Shown: positions 1 through 9,750 of the stretch, in pieces
Numbering within the stretch: position 1 is the stretch's first letter
Layout of the letters: every line of letters begins with the position of its first letter
Assembly: GCA_902463725.1 (NCBI GenBank)
Contig: CABQGK010000001.1
Span: forward strand, 62,001-126,000
DNA: 64,000 nt
Reading direction: 5' to 3'
Origin: an uncultured Sutterella sp.
Lineage (GTDB): Bacteria > Pseudomonadota > Gammaproteobacteria > Burkholderiales > Burkholderiaceae_F
The notes under the pieces: generated by a model
The model's database searches: none
Told to the model about the DNA's origin: nothing
What the model saw: the letters and a program-made list of their open reading frames with translations, nothing else
Position numbers and translations under genes: made by a program

Positions 1-511
1 TTTCCAGTGTGGCGCGCAGGGCGGCAGCCTTGGCTTGGGCGGCTAAGAGATTTTGGTGGGCCTGATCGCGCAGTTGCGCGGAGCCAGCCTTGGCTTGCCA
101 AAGCGCATTTTGCCGTCTGTCGGTGAGTTCAGCCAAGCTGAGCGCAGCTTCTGCGGCACGCAATTCAGCTTCAGCTGCGGCGATGTCTTCGCGCCGAGCG
201 CCTTCTTTAACGAGTGAGAGTGAGGCTTCTAAGCGCTTAATCTCTGCGCTCACGCGCGAGGCATCAATTTCTAGCGCTTGGGTATCAAGTATCCCAAGCA
301 CATCCCCCGCCTTTACCCGTTCGCCTTCCTCTCGGGTAAGTGTGACGATACGAGCGCTTCGCTCAAAAGCGAGCGCGACACTGCGTGTATCTACAAAGCC
401 CCAAGCACGCGGCGCTTGGTTGACATCTTGTTTGTCTTTAAGAAGTACGTACAGACCTGCGGCAACAGCGGCCAGTAGGCACAGTACGATGATGGGACGT
501 TTTTTATCCAT
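1..511 (-). CDS. HlyD-family periplasmic adaptor, YbhG-like (5' part only)
   Basis: This is the N-terminal 170 residues of a membrane-fusion protein that runs off the left edge of the window. The start ATG at 511 follows a GAGGTGAG ribosome binding site. Residues 1-25 form an uncleaved membrane anchor (MDKKRPII followed by a hydrophobic run). Next comes a biotinyl/lipoyl-like half motif (GFVDTRSVALAFERSARI, then EEGERVKAGDVLGILD), then a long alanine/glutamate-rich coiled coil (REDIAAAEAELRAAEAALS). This order matches YbhG/UPF0194 adaptors, which join inner-membrane ABC exporters to an outer-membrane channel. The ABC subunits are presumably beyond the edge. It lies 30 bases after the DUF2238 gene on the same strand and may share its transcript. 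The substrate cannot be read from the sequence. Confidence 0.8.
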   Translation of the reverse strand, partial: MDKKRPIIVLCLLAAVAAGLYVLLKDKQDVNQAPRAWGFVDTRSVALAFERSARIVTLTREEGERVKAGDVLGILDTQALEIDASRVSAEIKRLEASLSLVKEGARREDIAAAEAELRAAEAALSLAELTDRRQNALWQAKAGSAQLRDQAHQNLLAAQAKAAALRATLE

Positions 512-541
512 GGCGCTCACCTCGTTGTCTTGGGGCGTCTG

Positions 542-1159
542 TTAAAAGAGTTTCTGCTCGGTGCGAGGTTTGAAGAACGCAAAAATCACGAGTGCCGTGA
601 GTGCCCCCAGCGTATCCGCAAGCATGTCCTTTTGCGCGTCCCATGGATCGCCCTGAGAACCCAAAAAGGCGGCGCCCGCATCGCCACCCTCGATGACAGC
701 GTATTGCCACTCGATGATTTCATAGGCCGCTGCAATACTCATGACCGCGAGCAAACCAAAAATGGCTGCGATAAACGTATTGGCCCAACGCTTACGAGCG
801 AGAAGCTCGGCAATTGGGAAGCTGTAAAAACCAATCGCATAGTGCGCAACACGGTCGAAGTGGTTGCGTCCTTCACCGAGCCAAGGCGCAAGAAGGTGGC
901 TTCCCCAGTCAAAGGGGACGTGTTCAAAGGTGTAGTGTGCACCCACTGTGTGCAGGATGAGCCATACGCTCATGAGCACGTAGGCCGTGGTACTAAAGCG
1001 GAACTTGAGTCTGGTGAGCACGAGTAGCAAAAAAATGCTAGCGACAGGGATAATTTCTGCGTACCATACCGCACGTGATACGGGTGATAGGCCAGACCAG
1101 ATAATGAGTGCCGTGATGAGAAGCGCAAGTAGCGCGGGAACGATGTTGCGAGCCTGCAT
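542..1159 (-). CDS. DUF2238 (YjdF-like) integral membrane protein
   Basis: A 205-residue polytopic inner-membrane protein with about five or six hydrophobic segments. It carries the DUF2238 hallmarks: HTVGAHYTFEHVPF near residue 70, FDRVAHYAIGF near residue 103 and AAAYEIIEWQYAV followed by GSQGDPWDAQKDM near residues 145-180. The conserved His, Glu and Asp residues facing the membrane are retained. No biochemical function is established for this family, so none is claimed. It lies in the minus-strand block behind alpha-2-macroglobulin and pbpC and just before the HlyD-like gene. Confidence 0.85.
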   Translation of the reverse strand: MQARNIVPALLALLITALIIWSGLSPVSRAVWYAEIIPVASIFLLLVLTRLKFRFSTTAYVLMSVWLILHTVGAHYTFEHVPFDWGSHLLAPWLGEGRNHFDRVAHYAIGFYSFPIAELLARKRWANTFIAAIFGLLAVMSIAAAYEIIEWQYAVIEGGDAGAAFLGSQGDPWDAQKDMLADTLGALTALVIFAFFKPRTEQKLF

Positions 1160-1205
1160 GGTGTGTCAATTGGGCAAAGCCCTGCGAGTGGCTGATTGAT
1201 TAATG

Positions 1206-1412
1206 CTAGCGCGGTTTTTTAGGTTTGTCTTCTTGGCGTGCAGCGCGGGCGGCGCGCCTGTTGCGCCAAGCGGCAACGATGCGCATGATGAGTAGCTTTT
1301 TGATGAGCGGCCAGAGCCGCATAAAGCCTCGAAAGGCGAAGAGCAGCGAGCGCAGTAGCGCTACAAATAGGAGCGGAACGCGCACGAGCAACATCAGAGC
1401 ACGAGTGATCAT
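1206..1412 (-). CDS. small basic membrane-associated protein, unknown
   Basis: A 68-residue ORF that fills the 110-base gap plus flanks between pbpC and the DUF2238 gene on the same strand. Residues 1-45 are hydrophobic with interspersed arginines (MITRALMLLVRVPLLFVALL), and the last 20 residues are strongly basic (RNRRAARAARQEDKPKKPR). No family is recognised. Position and orientation fit a real operon member, but ORFs of this length arise easily in this GC-rich strand, so the call is tentative. Confidence 0.45.
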   Translation of the reverse strand: MITRALMLLVRVPLLFVALLRSLLFAFRGFMRLWPLIKKLLIMRIVAAWRNRRAARAARQEDKPKKPR

Positions 1413-1475
1413 GATAGTGAGAACGTCACTGGCGGCAGGCGCGTAGCGGCTACTGCCAGTGTGAAGGTGAGTGCA

Positions 1476-3800
1476 CTACGGACGCTTGACGGTGACATTA
1501 ACCAAGCTTGTTCGTCCGGCATCATCGGTGACCGTCAGTTTATGCGCGCCAATTCCGAGCTTGCTGGCGAGCACCTCGCCAGGGCGCGTTTGACCGAGGT
1601 AGGTTCGCCCATCATACCAGTACAGCGCTTCGATACCACGGCTAGCAGAGGCATTGAGTGCAACGCTTGCTTCGTCCTCACTTGCGGTGCCTGCGTAAAA
1701 GAGCGCGTTTTGCGCGGGCGAGAGGATTTGGGGAGCAGCCGCTGCAAGCGCGCCTTGCGTGCAAGCACTACTCCAGGCGGGAAGCGTCCCAAGTTTGCGT
1801 CCTGATGCAGCGGCAAGCGCCGTTAAGTGCGTGGGCCAGCTCTCAGCGTAGCGCGGTGTGCCCGCCCCAGGCGTACAGACCCTCAGACCCGTGGTCGGAT
1901 CCACCATGACCTTTTTGAGCCAAGGACTTTGGGAAATGGGACTCTTCCCAGGGATGAACCACGCTTTAGTGGGGTTGGTGCAACGCGCAACGCCGTCACT
2001 ATCCTCGGCCAAGTCCCCCGTGGTGGCGCAAATATCCACACTGCTCACTCCTTTTGGCATCTCGGCCGCGGCGTCGAGCGCCACGCGCGTGAGCGTAAAG
2101 TGCGGGGTGTTGACGAGTTCAGAAGCCGCTTCCAAGAAGAAGGGGGCGGCGGTTTCTGCGCCTTTGAGCTTGGGGTTGGGGCGGCTTCGGAAGTTGCCAA
2201 GCCACACAGTCATGGCGTAGGGCCCCACAAGCCCTGTAGCCCAAGCGTCTCGGTAGCCGTTGCTAGTACCTGTTTTCATGGCAACCGGCACGGTGATGGA
2301 GCCAGACTTGACGGTGAGTCCTGTGGATTCGAGCATGCGACGTACGATCCACGCGGCCGCGGGCGAGAAAAGATCCTGCGGCACGGCGGCTTGCGCGTCG
2401 AGCGTGAAGGTCGGTGCCTGATAGACACCGCCATTGGCAAGTGCTGCGTAGAGCGCGGTGAGCCGTTGCATGCTTAGCCCTGCAGTGCCAAGCGCAATGG
2501 GTAGGCCATAGTAGCTCTTGGGTTGCGCAAGCTCCGCGCCCGATTGCTGCAACAGATCGTAGAGGTCGTGCTTGAGCGCGGCTTCGAGCGTGAGTGCAGG
2601 GATATTACGCGAGCGCACAAGCGCTTCGGTCGCAGAGAGCGGGCCCATAAAGCGGGCGTCTTCATTCTTTGGCTGGTACCCAGACCAGTTCTTGGGCTCA
2701 TCAAGCACAATCGAGCCGCTATGAATCAACCCTTCGTCCAAGGCAAGTGCGTAGATAAAGGGCTTAAGGGTACTGCCGACACTACGCTCGGCGCGGGTGC
2801 CGTCGACTTCGCCCTCGATGGCGTTATTGAAGAAGTCCGCGCTACCGATATCGGCGATGACCTGATTGTTGCGAGTATCAATCACAAAGAGCGCTGCGTT
2901 GCGTACGCCGTACGCACTCAGTTGTCGGACTGTGCTCGAGAGCACGGCTTCGAGCCGATCGTTAAGCGCAAGCGATAGCGTGCCTTCAATACGTGGTAGA
3001 GCAGGACTGCTCTCTTGGACCTGACGCACGTAGTGTGGTGCCTCGAAGGGTAGATGCGTGACGCGCTCTCCAGCCATGGGGGCCATGAACGCTGCGCGCA
3101 GCCGCTCTGGGTATACCCCGCGCTCAAGTAGCGTTGCGCCGAGCGCGAGTCTGGCGCGTTCAAACTCTTCGCCCGTGATTGGATGCCGCTTCACAGGGTT
3201 TTGTGGCACCACCGTGAGCGCAACCGCTTCGCTTGGTAGTAGCCGATCGGCAGCTTTATTAAAGAAGACCTGTGAGGCAGCGGTGGCCCCTTCGATGTTG
3301 CCACCGTACGGCACGAGCGTGAAGTAGGCCTGAAGAATTTCGTCTTTGCTGTAGAAGGCCTCGTAGCGAAGCGCCCAAATGATCTGCTCGAGCTTGCCAC
3401 GGATCGTGCGCGTATTGAGCTTTTGCTCCATACGAGCGACCTGCATCGTGATGGTGGAGGCGCCAATATCTCGCCCGAAAAGCGACTGTACACTGGCACG
3501 CAAGAGCGAGAAAGGATTGACCCCAGGGTGCTCGTAGAAGTAACGATCCTCATACTCAAGCGTTGTTTTGATGAGGTCGGGCGAGAGGTCGCGCAATTTG
3601 AGCGGCAGTCGGTAGGTGCCGTTTTCATTGAGCGACAGTCTCAGAAGCCTGCCGTCGCGATCGTAGACCGCGCTCGAGTATTTGATGCCAGCAAGTAACT
3701 CAGGGCGCGGCATTTCTTTGACGACCCAGAGCAGTGCGGCAACCCCTGCAGCCGCAAGGGCCACTGTGCTCGCAACAACGATGGGCAGGGTTTTGGACAT
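1476..3800 (-). CDS. pbpC: penicillin-binding protein 1C (bifunctional class A PBP)
   Basis: 774 residues: a peptidoglycan glycosyltransferase plus DD-transpeptidase of the inner membrane. An N-terminal anchor (residues 5-27) precedes the GT51 domain with catalytic-type Glu84 in LEYEDRYFYEHPGVNP and the GASTITMQ motif near 113-120. The transpeptidase has the three canonical boxes: Ser343-x-x-Lys346 (STLK), Ser397-Arg-Asn (SRN) and Lys509-Thr-Gly (KTGTSNGYRDAW). A C-terminal BiPBP_C-like beta domain (residues about 690-774) distinguishes PbpC from PBP1A/1B. The gene starts 16 bases after the alpha-2-macroglobulin gene. This pairing is known from E. coli yfhM-pbpC, where the macroglobulin is thought to guard the periplasm when the wall is damaged. 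Confidence 0.95.
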   Translation of the reverse strand: MSKTLPIVVASTVALAAAGVAALLWVVKEMPRPELLAGIKYSSAVYDRDGRLLRLSLNENGTYRLPLKLRDLSPDLIKTTLEYEDRYFYEHPGVNPFSLLRASVQSLFGRDIGASTITMQVARMEQKLNTRTIRGKLEQIIWALRYEAFYSKDEILQAYFTLVPYGGNIEGATAASQVFFNKAADRLLPSEAVALTVVPQNPVKRHPITGEEFERARLALGATLLERGVYPERLRAAFMAPMAGERVTHLPFEAPHYVRQVQESSPALPRIEGTLSLALNDRLEAVLSSTVRQLSAYGVRNAALFVIDTRNNQVIADIGSADFFNNAIEGEVDGTRAERSVGSTLKPFIYALALDEGLIHSGSIVLDEPKNWSGYQPKNEDARFMGPLSATEALVRSRNIPALTLEAALKHDLYDLLQQSGAELAQPKSYYGLPIALGTAGLSMQRLTALYAALANGGVYQAPTFTLDAQAAVPQDLFSPAAAWIVRRMLESTGLTVKSGSITVPVAMKTGTSNGYRDAWATGLVGPYAMTVWLGNFRSRPNPKLKGAETAAPFFLEAASELVNTPHFTLTRVALDAAAEMPKGVSSVDICATTGDLAEDSDGVARCTNPTKAWFIPGKSPISQSPWLKKVMVDPTTGLRVCTPGAGTPRYAESWPTHLTALAAASGRKLGTLPAWSSACTQGALAAAAPQILSPAQNALFYAGTASEDEASVALNASASRGIEALYWYDGRTYLGQTRPGEVLASKLGIGAHKLTVTDDAGRTSLVNVTVKRP

Positions 3801-3816
3801 AGAGGCTCCTTTTTTC

Positions 3817-6800
3817 TTATTTGACCGAGATCGTGCCCGAGGGACTCAAGGCCCGAAGCGACGGAGTTTGTGTGGAGCGTGCGTCGGCGGCGGGCAAGGT
3901 AAATTGCCCGGGATACGCCGCTCTCAGCGTATAGGTTAGGATTGTATCCCCATCGTGCTCCCCAACTACAAATACAACTCGATCCTCATCGTCGATGCGC
4001 TCAACGGTGTAGAAGTTTTCGCTCTCATCGCTTTGACGCATCAGCTCAAAACCCGCAGGCAGCAGATCGGTGACGATCAGATTCCCAGTCACTTTTTGAT
4101 AGGCCGAGAGTGTGAGCGTGATCGTAACGGTTTCGCCAAGCGCCACATGGGTGACGGCTTTGCCCTCGCTTTTTGCGCTACTCAGGTGCTTTTGCAGGCT
4201 GAGCCCTTGGGAGAGGCCCGCCGCGGGGAGCTTACGAGGATAGCCCGCATGCGTGAGCGACCAGTAAAGCGGAGCAGGGCTAGCTGCTTGAATTTGCCAC
4301 GCAAGGCACCCTGGTGCCTGCCAGCTCGCTCCTAAACTCGTCACCGAGCGCACTGGGCTCGTGGCAGTAAAGCCTGGCGCAAAGCGCTGACAACGTACGT
4401 CCGCCTCACCCATATTACCTTGCGCGGTCTGCGACAGCTCGCGCAGTAGCACTTGCATGGCGGAAAGTGCCACCAAGGGCTCTGGCGGCGCATCCCCCTT
4501 CAGAAGCGAGAGCGTTGTGCTCACTGCCTTATCCGTTTTACTCTTTGCGAGCGCGCCAATGAGTAGGGCGAGCGCTTTGTCTTGGGGCGCGTTTGGCGAG
4601 AGCGCAATTTGCGTGGGCGCAATTGCGTCTGCCTCTGCTTGCATATGCATCAAGCGGTAGGTAGCGGCCATCCAAAGGGCGGTTGCATCGTGACGCCAAT
4701 CCCAGCCAAGGCTGCTCTGCTCGAGCCGGCGTCGTAGCCACTCGAGCGGCTCGGCCGTAATCATGCCCGCACGTGTCATTTGGTAGAGCGCAGCGGCGGC
4801 GCCGCCTGCAGCGATGGGGTCGGTGATATCGGTGTTGTAGAGATCGGCGCTGAGCGCTTTGATGAGGCGCCGCGCAGTGCTCTCGCTATTTGAGGGAATA
4901 CCGCGGTCACGCACAGTGAGCAGCCAGTCAAGCGCAAGCGCAGCCGTAAACATGTCTGGGGTGCCACGATCGGTTTGCAGGCGGTTCCAGTCAACTGCAA
5001 AGGCAATGGCTGCGTCAGCGGTGGGCACCGTTGACTTGAGTTGCCGCGAAATCTCTTCTGCACTCAAGCCGAGCGCTGCGATCACCTCTGGTTTACCCGC
5101 AAGAGCCACCCAAGGTGCACTCTGTGCAATGGCGCCCGTTATGGTTGCGCTAGGGGCAGCACGCATCGCAGAAATGAGCGTGGCGAGCACCGGCAAGGGG
5201 GAGGGGGCTAGCCGCACCGTGTCCTCCGCCTCATAGGGGATGAGCTCAAAGGGAGCGGTGAGCGAGGCTGTAGCGTGTTGCGCGCCTTGCGCTTGCGTCA
5301 TCACGCCCCAGGTGGCACTTTGCTGTTTGAGTGTGGCAGGCCGCACCGAAAGGGTTGCGACGCGCTCAAGCGTGCGAGCGTTAGGTGCCTCGGCGTTGAA
5401 GTGTACGGCGGCAGCACCTGGGAGTTCGGCAACAAGCACCTCGGCTCGCTTAGAGACACTTCCCTCTGCGCTAAGGGCGATTTGCTCAGAGCTCGGGCTC
5501 ACGCTAATGGGCCCCGTGCTATGGATGTTCACGTGGCTCTCTAGTGGCTCTTTTGCGGTGAGTGCGTAGGTGAGTGAGAATTTGTCGCCTGGGGCCGCGA
5601 AACGTGGCATCGAAGGCGTCAGCGTCAAGAGGGGGCGCACGCGCGTTTCGGCTTGCGCTGCGCCCAAGTGCGTTGCATTGGCTGCTATCGCCATGATGCG
5701 CACTTGGCCTTCAAACGCTTCTGGCAGAGCAAAGACATGCGTCTCTGGAGTCGTACTGACGGGTACAATGCCAAGCCACTTGACCGCAGCTTCACCGAGC
5801 TGGCGGCGGAATGGGTTAGCGAGCACGGCGGCGAGCCGGGACTTCGCCATACCGTCGCCCCCTTCTGGGGAGCTCCCCGGGAATTGCAGACCTTCGGGCA
5901 TCAGCGCTTCGAGCGTTTCGTACGTGGTGGTGGCAAGCGCTTGCGATTCGGTGATGGTCTTGAGCGGATCGGGTAAGTGGTAGTCCGTGGGACGCAAAAT
6001 CGCATCGTCGACTGCCCAAAGGAAGGCTGCGCCTGACTCGCTTCCCGCCAAAGTAATGGAAATATGGGTGGCATCAGCCTGCTCAGGCTCAGTGGAGAGC
6101 GTGAGGTTGAGCTCATGAGCGGCGCGGTTGATAACAATGGGCGCCGTGGCTGAACTGTAGGCCTTGAGGTAGCGGTTGGCCCAAGCGGGGCCTCTTACGA
6201 GTGAGGTAGTGAGCCAGTATTTTCCATCAGCCTCTTTCGGAATCGTGAAGGTGAGGGCATTTTGCCCAGCACGCACCGTTTTCCATTCGGCTGCGGTAAC
6301 GCCATCACTTTCGAGCGTGAGTAGCGCAGTGCCGTCAAAGGGCGAGAGGATATTGACGGTGATGGTTTCTCCTGGCGCAGCACTTCCCTTCTCAAGCGCG
6401 AGCTTCATAAACGCCGTTGGCACGCCGTTTTCTGGTTTCACCTCGGTGCCCTGCACAAAATACGCAATCTCTGAGAGCACACGTCCCGTGGGGTCTTTTA
6501 CGCGCAGTGTCCATTCGCCTGGGCGCTCGGTGGGCAGCGTAAAGCGCAGCGTGCCGTCGGCTGCGGTCGTCTCGGTTGTACTCGAACTTGTCTCAAGCGC
6601 TGGGGTATCACGGTACGTGAGATAGCCACGATCGTCCGCCGTGAGTTCGGTGACGTAGCGGCGGCGCGCTACCTCGAGCGTCAGCGGCACGTCCGCCTGC
6701 CCCTTGAGGGTGCGATCGACTAGAGCCAGGCTAAGCGTTGCCTTATCGCCCGCGTTGAGCGCGGAAAGCGGTGTGGCTGTGTCGATGAGTTTGCTACCAA

Positions 6801-9546
6801 GCAGGGTTGAGTCACTTGAGACAAAGAAGCTCGCGGAGGCCGAGGCCACGCGGGCCCCCGTGCTATCCGTGCCTTCGAGCTCGACGTTGGCCATGCGTAG
6901 ACCTGCAGCACTCTCAAGCGCTGGTAGCGTGATACGCGCCTTGCCTTGCTCGTCCGTGCTAAAGCCGCTCAAGGTGATGTGATCGGTATCTGTATTCAGC
7001 GACCGCCCGCCAGCATAGGCACTCTCACGATCAAGCTGCGGGCGCGCTTGAAAGACGTAGCCAGGCCAAGCAGGGAAGGTGGCTTCGGTTGGGGTGGTGA
7101 GCGTGAGTTCACCGCGCAGCGCGCGCTCTGGTGCTGCCGCCCCAAAGCCAAAGGTGAGGGTCGCATCGAGCGCAGCCTCTTCTGGGCTCATCCAGCCTGC
7201 GCTCGGCGCTGTTTGGGGTTTGAGCTCAAGAATGGTGCTTTCGGGCTCAAAGGCTTGAATGCGGATTTGTGTGCGCTCGAGTTCCGTTCCTCCTGCCTCA
7301 AGCACCACGCTCAGCAGCCCTGGCTCAATCGTGTCGGGAATTTTCCATGCCGCTTCAGCTAGGCCTTCAGGCGTGGTTTTGACAACTGCACTGTAGAGCG
7401 GCGTTTCGGTATTACGAATCACGGAGATCTTAAGTGGCACGCCGCCCACGTCCCCCTTCCAGCCCAAGTTTTTGACGAGAGCGCCTGCGTGTAGCGTCTC
7501 GCCCGGTCGGTAGAGCGAGCGCTCGGTGAAGACAAGCCCATTCATGGCACCCGCTTTGAGTTCTTTGCCATATACATCGTACTGGTAGAACTGATCCTCC
7601 GTACTCCAATTGGCAATGGGTAACCAAGCAAGGACGTCGTGTGCCTCGGACGTTGTGCTCGCAGTGCTTGCTGCATTCGGTTGCGCAGAGGGGGTGGTCG
7701 TGTTTGCGGCAAGTGGCTTTTCCGTTAGGATGTCGCCCGCGTTGTGTAGCGGCGCACCTCGACGCGCAATGAGTGCGACAGGTTTGCGCTCACGCACCAG
7801 TCCCGCAATGCTAGAAAAGCGTGCCAGACCTGCGCTATTGGTGCGCGCCGTTTCGATGGGCAGGCCGTTGGCGCCTACGAGGTCGATCGTGAGCCCTTCA
7901 ACGGGCTGTCCGGTGGCCACGTTGAGCGCGAAAACACTCGGCGCGGTATCACTTTTCTTCGCAATCAGCCCGATGTCGCTCACGAGAATACGTTTGGCGC
8001 GTTGGAGCTCTTTGACATACTCCGTATCGACGGATTTTTCAGCAGTGAGCTCTAAATCATAGAGCCCTGGGGTAAGTCCCCCTGGGAGCATGTCGTTGAG
8101 CTTTAGGGCAATAAATCGTCCATCTGTCGTCTCCGCGCCCGCACTGGTGATTTCCCCTGTGGCGCTACTGCCCACTTCAAGATCCGTCTCCACAGCGAAT
8201 GCCTCGTTGCGTTGTGCGGTGAGCGCAAGGTAGGGGTCACGAACTCGGCTTAAGCGCCACTGGAGCTTTTTGATGCCAGCAGCGTGTAGTGTGAGGGTGC
8301 GACGCCCCGAGAGCGTGAGCATGTTGCCGGGCTCCATGAATTCAAGGCGTGCTTTTTCACGGGCAACGCCGACAACTGCTGCATAGGGCTCGGAGAGGAC
8401 GCGGTTCTTGGCGGGACCAAAGCCCTGGGGGACGTGCACAAGAAGGTAGCGCCCTGGTGTGGCTTTAACGGTTAGGGCGATTTCGTTGCTTGCGGTGTTG
8501 AGTGTGTTAGAGAGTTGCACGTCGAGCTTTCGTGAGGCTTTCAGCACACTCTCGTCCACAACAGGCGCCTTGGTCCAATCGGCGGCTTGAACCGCGCGTT
8601 GGTCGAGCTTTTCTGGGAGCTCGTAGACTTCGATGGCCCGTGCCAAGGCAGCGGGATCCACCGCCAAGGAGGAGCGAACGCGCAGCGCCGTCAGTAGCCG
8701 CATATCGGCGTCGGTGATTTGTTCAGCGCGCACGCGCTCAATGCGGTAGAGCTGATGCGTGCCTCGGATGTTAACCGTAGCACTGAGCGCGCCTTGCACC
8801 TTGAGATGCTGCGCGTTGGGCGCGGGGGCTAGACTCTTGACCGTGAGGGTGGCTGACGTGTCCGCGTCACCAACGGAGAGAATCGTCCACTGTATGCGCA
8901 CCCCGACGTTGCGACCAGCCTCTTGACGCCATAAAAAGACAGGGGCACCCAAGGTGACATCCGCGTGCTCGGGTGTGAGCGAAACAGCCCGTTCAATGGC
9001 TGCGCGATCGGGTACGGCGGTAAGAAAGTTGAGATCCGCTGTGATACTGCCGATTGCTTGTGGGTTCGGGTCTTGCAAGAGCGCAATCTCCACGTTCGCA
9101 GAAAGCGCACGGGTGCGTGCTTTGATACTTGGTGTAGAGAGTGTGGTGGCTCGAGGTAGATTGAGGCCGCTCAGATCAAGCGTGAACGCCTCATTAGGGT
9201 TCCACGGGCTGTTCGGGTAGAAGGCTGCCTCGTTGCTACTTTGCCAGCGCCAGTACCCGTCGCGCGCTGGCACAAGGCGGATACCTTGAATGGGTTGCGA
9301 GAGCGCACCGAGCTTTCTCAGGCATGGGTCTTGTTGCTCGTTGCGTTTAGGGTAAGCCTTATTGCAGCGTGCCTCATCAGCGCTAAAGCGCACAACAAGG
9401 GGAGCTTTAGGGGCATCGGGTGCGAGGGCACGAGCGGTGAGCCAAGCTTCAGGAATGCTAGGCTGAGCGGCAGCAACGAAGCTGCTTCCGAGTGCCAAAC
9501 AAAGTGAGAGGGTGAGTTGCGTGGGTGAGCTCTTCACACGAGACAT
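3817..9546 (-). CDS. alpha-2-macroglobulin family protein lacking the thioester
   Basis: A very large (1909-residue) secreted protein made of MG beta-sandwich domains, a bait-region-containing segment and a C-terminal helical TED-like domain. The TED-like domain spans roughly residues 1460-1750 and is followed by a receptor-binding-like end with VTDLLPAGFEL. Genes of this type next to pbpC are YfhM-like macroglobulins that trap proteases in the periplasm. Two features are unusual. The thioester motif GCLEQ is replaced by GAIAQ at residues 1471-1475, so the reactive Cys is Ala1472. The N terminus (LSLCLALGSSFVAAAQ) looks like a signal peptidase I substrate rather than the lipobox of E. coli YfhM, so the protein is probably soluble. 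Only five cysteines occur in the whole chain. A non-covalent trap or a purely structural role is possible. Confidence 0.9.
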   Translation of the reverse strand: MSRVKSSPTQLTLSLCLALGSSFVAAAQPSIPEAWLTARALAPDAPKAPLVVRFSADEARCNKAYPKRNEQQDPCLRKLGALSQPIQGIRLVPARDGYWRWQSSNEAAFYPNSPWNPNEAFTLDLSGLNLPRATTLSTPSIKARTRALSANVEIALLQDPNPQAIGSITADLNFLTAVPDRAAIERAVSLTPEHADVTLGAPVFLWRQEAGRNVGVRIQWTILSVGDADTSATLTVKSLAPAPNAQHLKVQGALSATVNIRGTHQLYRIERVRAEQITDADMRLLTALRVRSSLAVDPAALARAIEVYELPEKLDQRAVQAADWTKAPVVDESVLKASRKLDVQLSNTLNTASNEIALTVKATPGRYLLVHVPQGFGPAKNRVLSEPYAAVVGVAREKARLEFMEPGNMLTLSGRRTLTLHAAGIKKLQWRLSRVRDPYLALTAQRNEAFAVETDLEVGSSATGEITSAGAETTDGRFIALKLNDMLPGGLTPGLYDLELTAEKSVDTEYVKELQRAKRILVSDIGLIAKKSDTAPSVFALNVATGQPVEGLTIDLVGANGLPIETARTNSAGLARFSSIAGLVRERKPVALIARRGAPLHNAGDILTEKPLAANTTTPSAQPNAASTASTTSEAHDVLAWLPIANWSTEDQFYQYDVYGKELKAGAMNGLVFTERSLYRPGETLHAGALVKNLGWKGDVGGVPLKISVIRNTETPLYSAVVKTTPEGLAEAAWKIPDTIEPGLLSVVLEAGGTELERTQIRIQAFEPESTILELKPQTAPSAGWMSPEEAALDATLTFGFGAAAPERALRGELTLTTPTEATFPAWPGYVFQARPQLDRESAYAGGRSLNTDTDHITLSGFSTDEQGKARITLPALESAAGLRMANVELEGTDSTGARVASASASFFVSSDSTLLGSKLIDTATPLSALNAGDKATLSLALVDRTLKGQADVPLTLEVARRRYVTELTADDRGYLTYRDTPALETSSSTTETTAADGTLRFTLPTERPGEWTLRVKDPTGRVLSEIAYFVQGTEVKPENGVPTAFMKLALEKGSAAPGETITVNILSPFDGTALLTLESDGVTAAEWKTVRAGQNALTFTIPKEADGKYWLTTSLVRGPAWANRYLKAYSSATAPIVINRAAHELNLTLSTEPEQADATHISITLAGSESGAAFLWAVDDAILRPTDYHLPDPLKTITESQALATTTYETLEALMPEGLQFPGSSPEGGDGMAKSRLAAVLANPFRRQLGEAAVKWLGIVPVSTTPETHVFALPEAFEGQVRIMAIAANATHLGAAQAETRVRPLLTLTPSMPRFAAPGDKFSLTYALTAKEPLESHVNIHSTGPISVSPSSEQIALSAEGSVSKRAEVLVAELPGAAAVHFNAEAPNARTLERVATLSVRPATLKQQSATWGVMTQAQGAQHATASLTAPFELIPYEAEDTVRLAPSPLPVLATLISAMRAAPSATITGAIAQSAPWVALAGKPEVIAALGLSAEEISRQLKSTVPTADAAIAFAVDWNRLQTDRGTPDMFTAALALDWLLTVRDRGIPSNSESTARRLIKALSADLYNTDITDPIAAGGAAAALYQMTRAGMITAEPLEWLRRRLEQSSLGWDWRHDATALWMAATYRLMHMQAEADAIAPTQIALSPNAPQDKALALLIGALAKSKTDKAVSTTLSLLKGDAPPEPLVALSAMQVLLRELSQTAQGNMGEADVRCQRFAPGFTATSPVRSVTSLGASWQAPGCLAWQIQAASPAPLYWSLTHAGYPRKLPAAGLSQGLSLQKHLSSAKSEGKAVTHVALGETVTITLTLSAYQKVTGNLIVTDLLPAGFELMRQSDESENFYTVERIDDEDRVVFVVGEHDGDTILTYTLRAAYPGQFTLPAADARSTQTPSLRALSPSGTISVK

Positions 9547-9750
9547 GTGTCAGTATCCTATGCTAAGCGCAAGAGACGGAGAAGCGTCTCGAGCGCAATG
9601 GGTCGTACCGCGAGCGACTCTGAAATTAACGGTGGTCTTCCGGGGTGGTGCGAGGCTCTCGCACTACCCAGATTAGCAACGAGCGGCGGTAGTACTTTAG
9701 AGTCACTCTACTGGAAAAGCGGGCGTTGAGCAATAAGCGTGATCGCGCTT

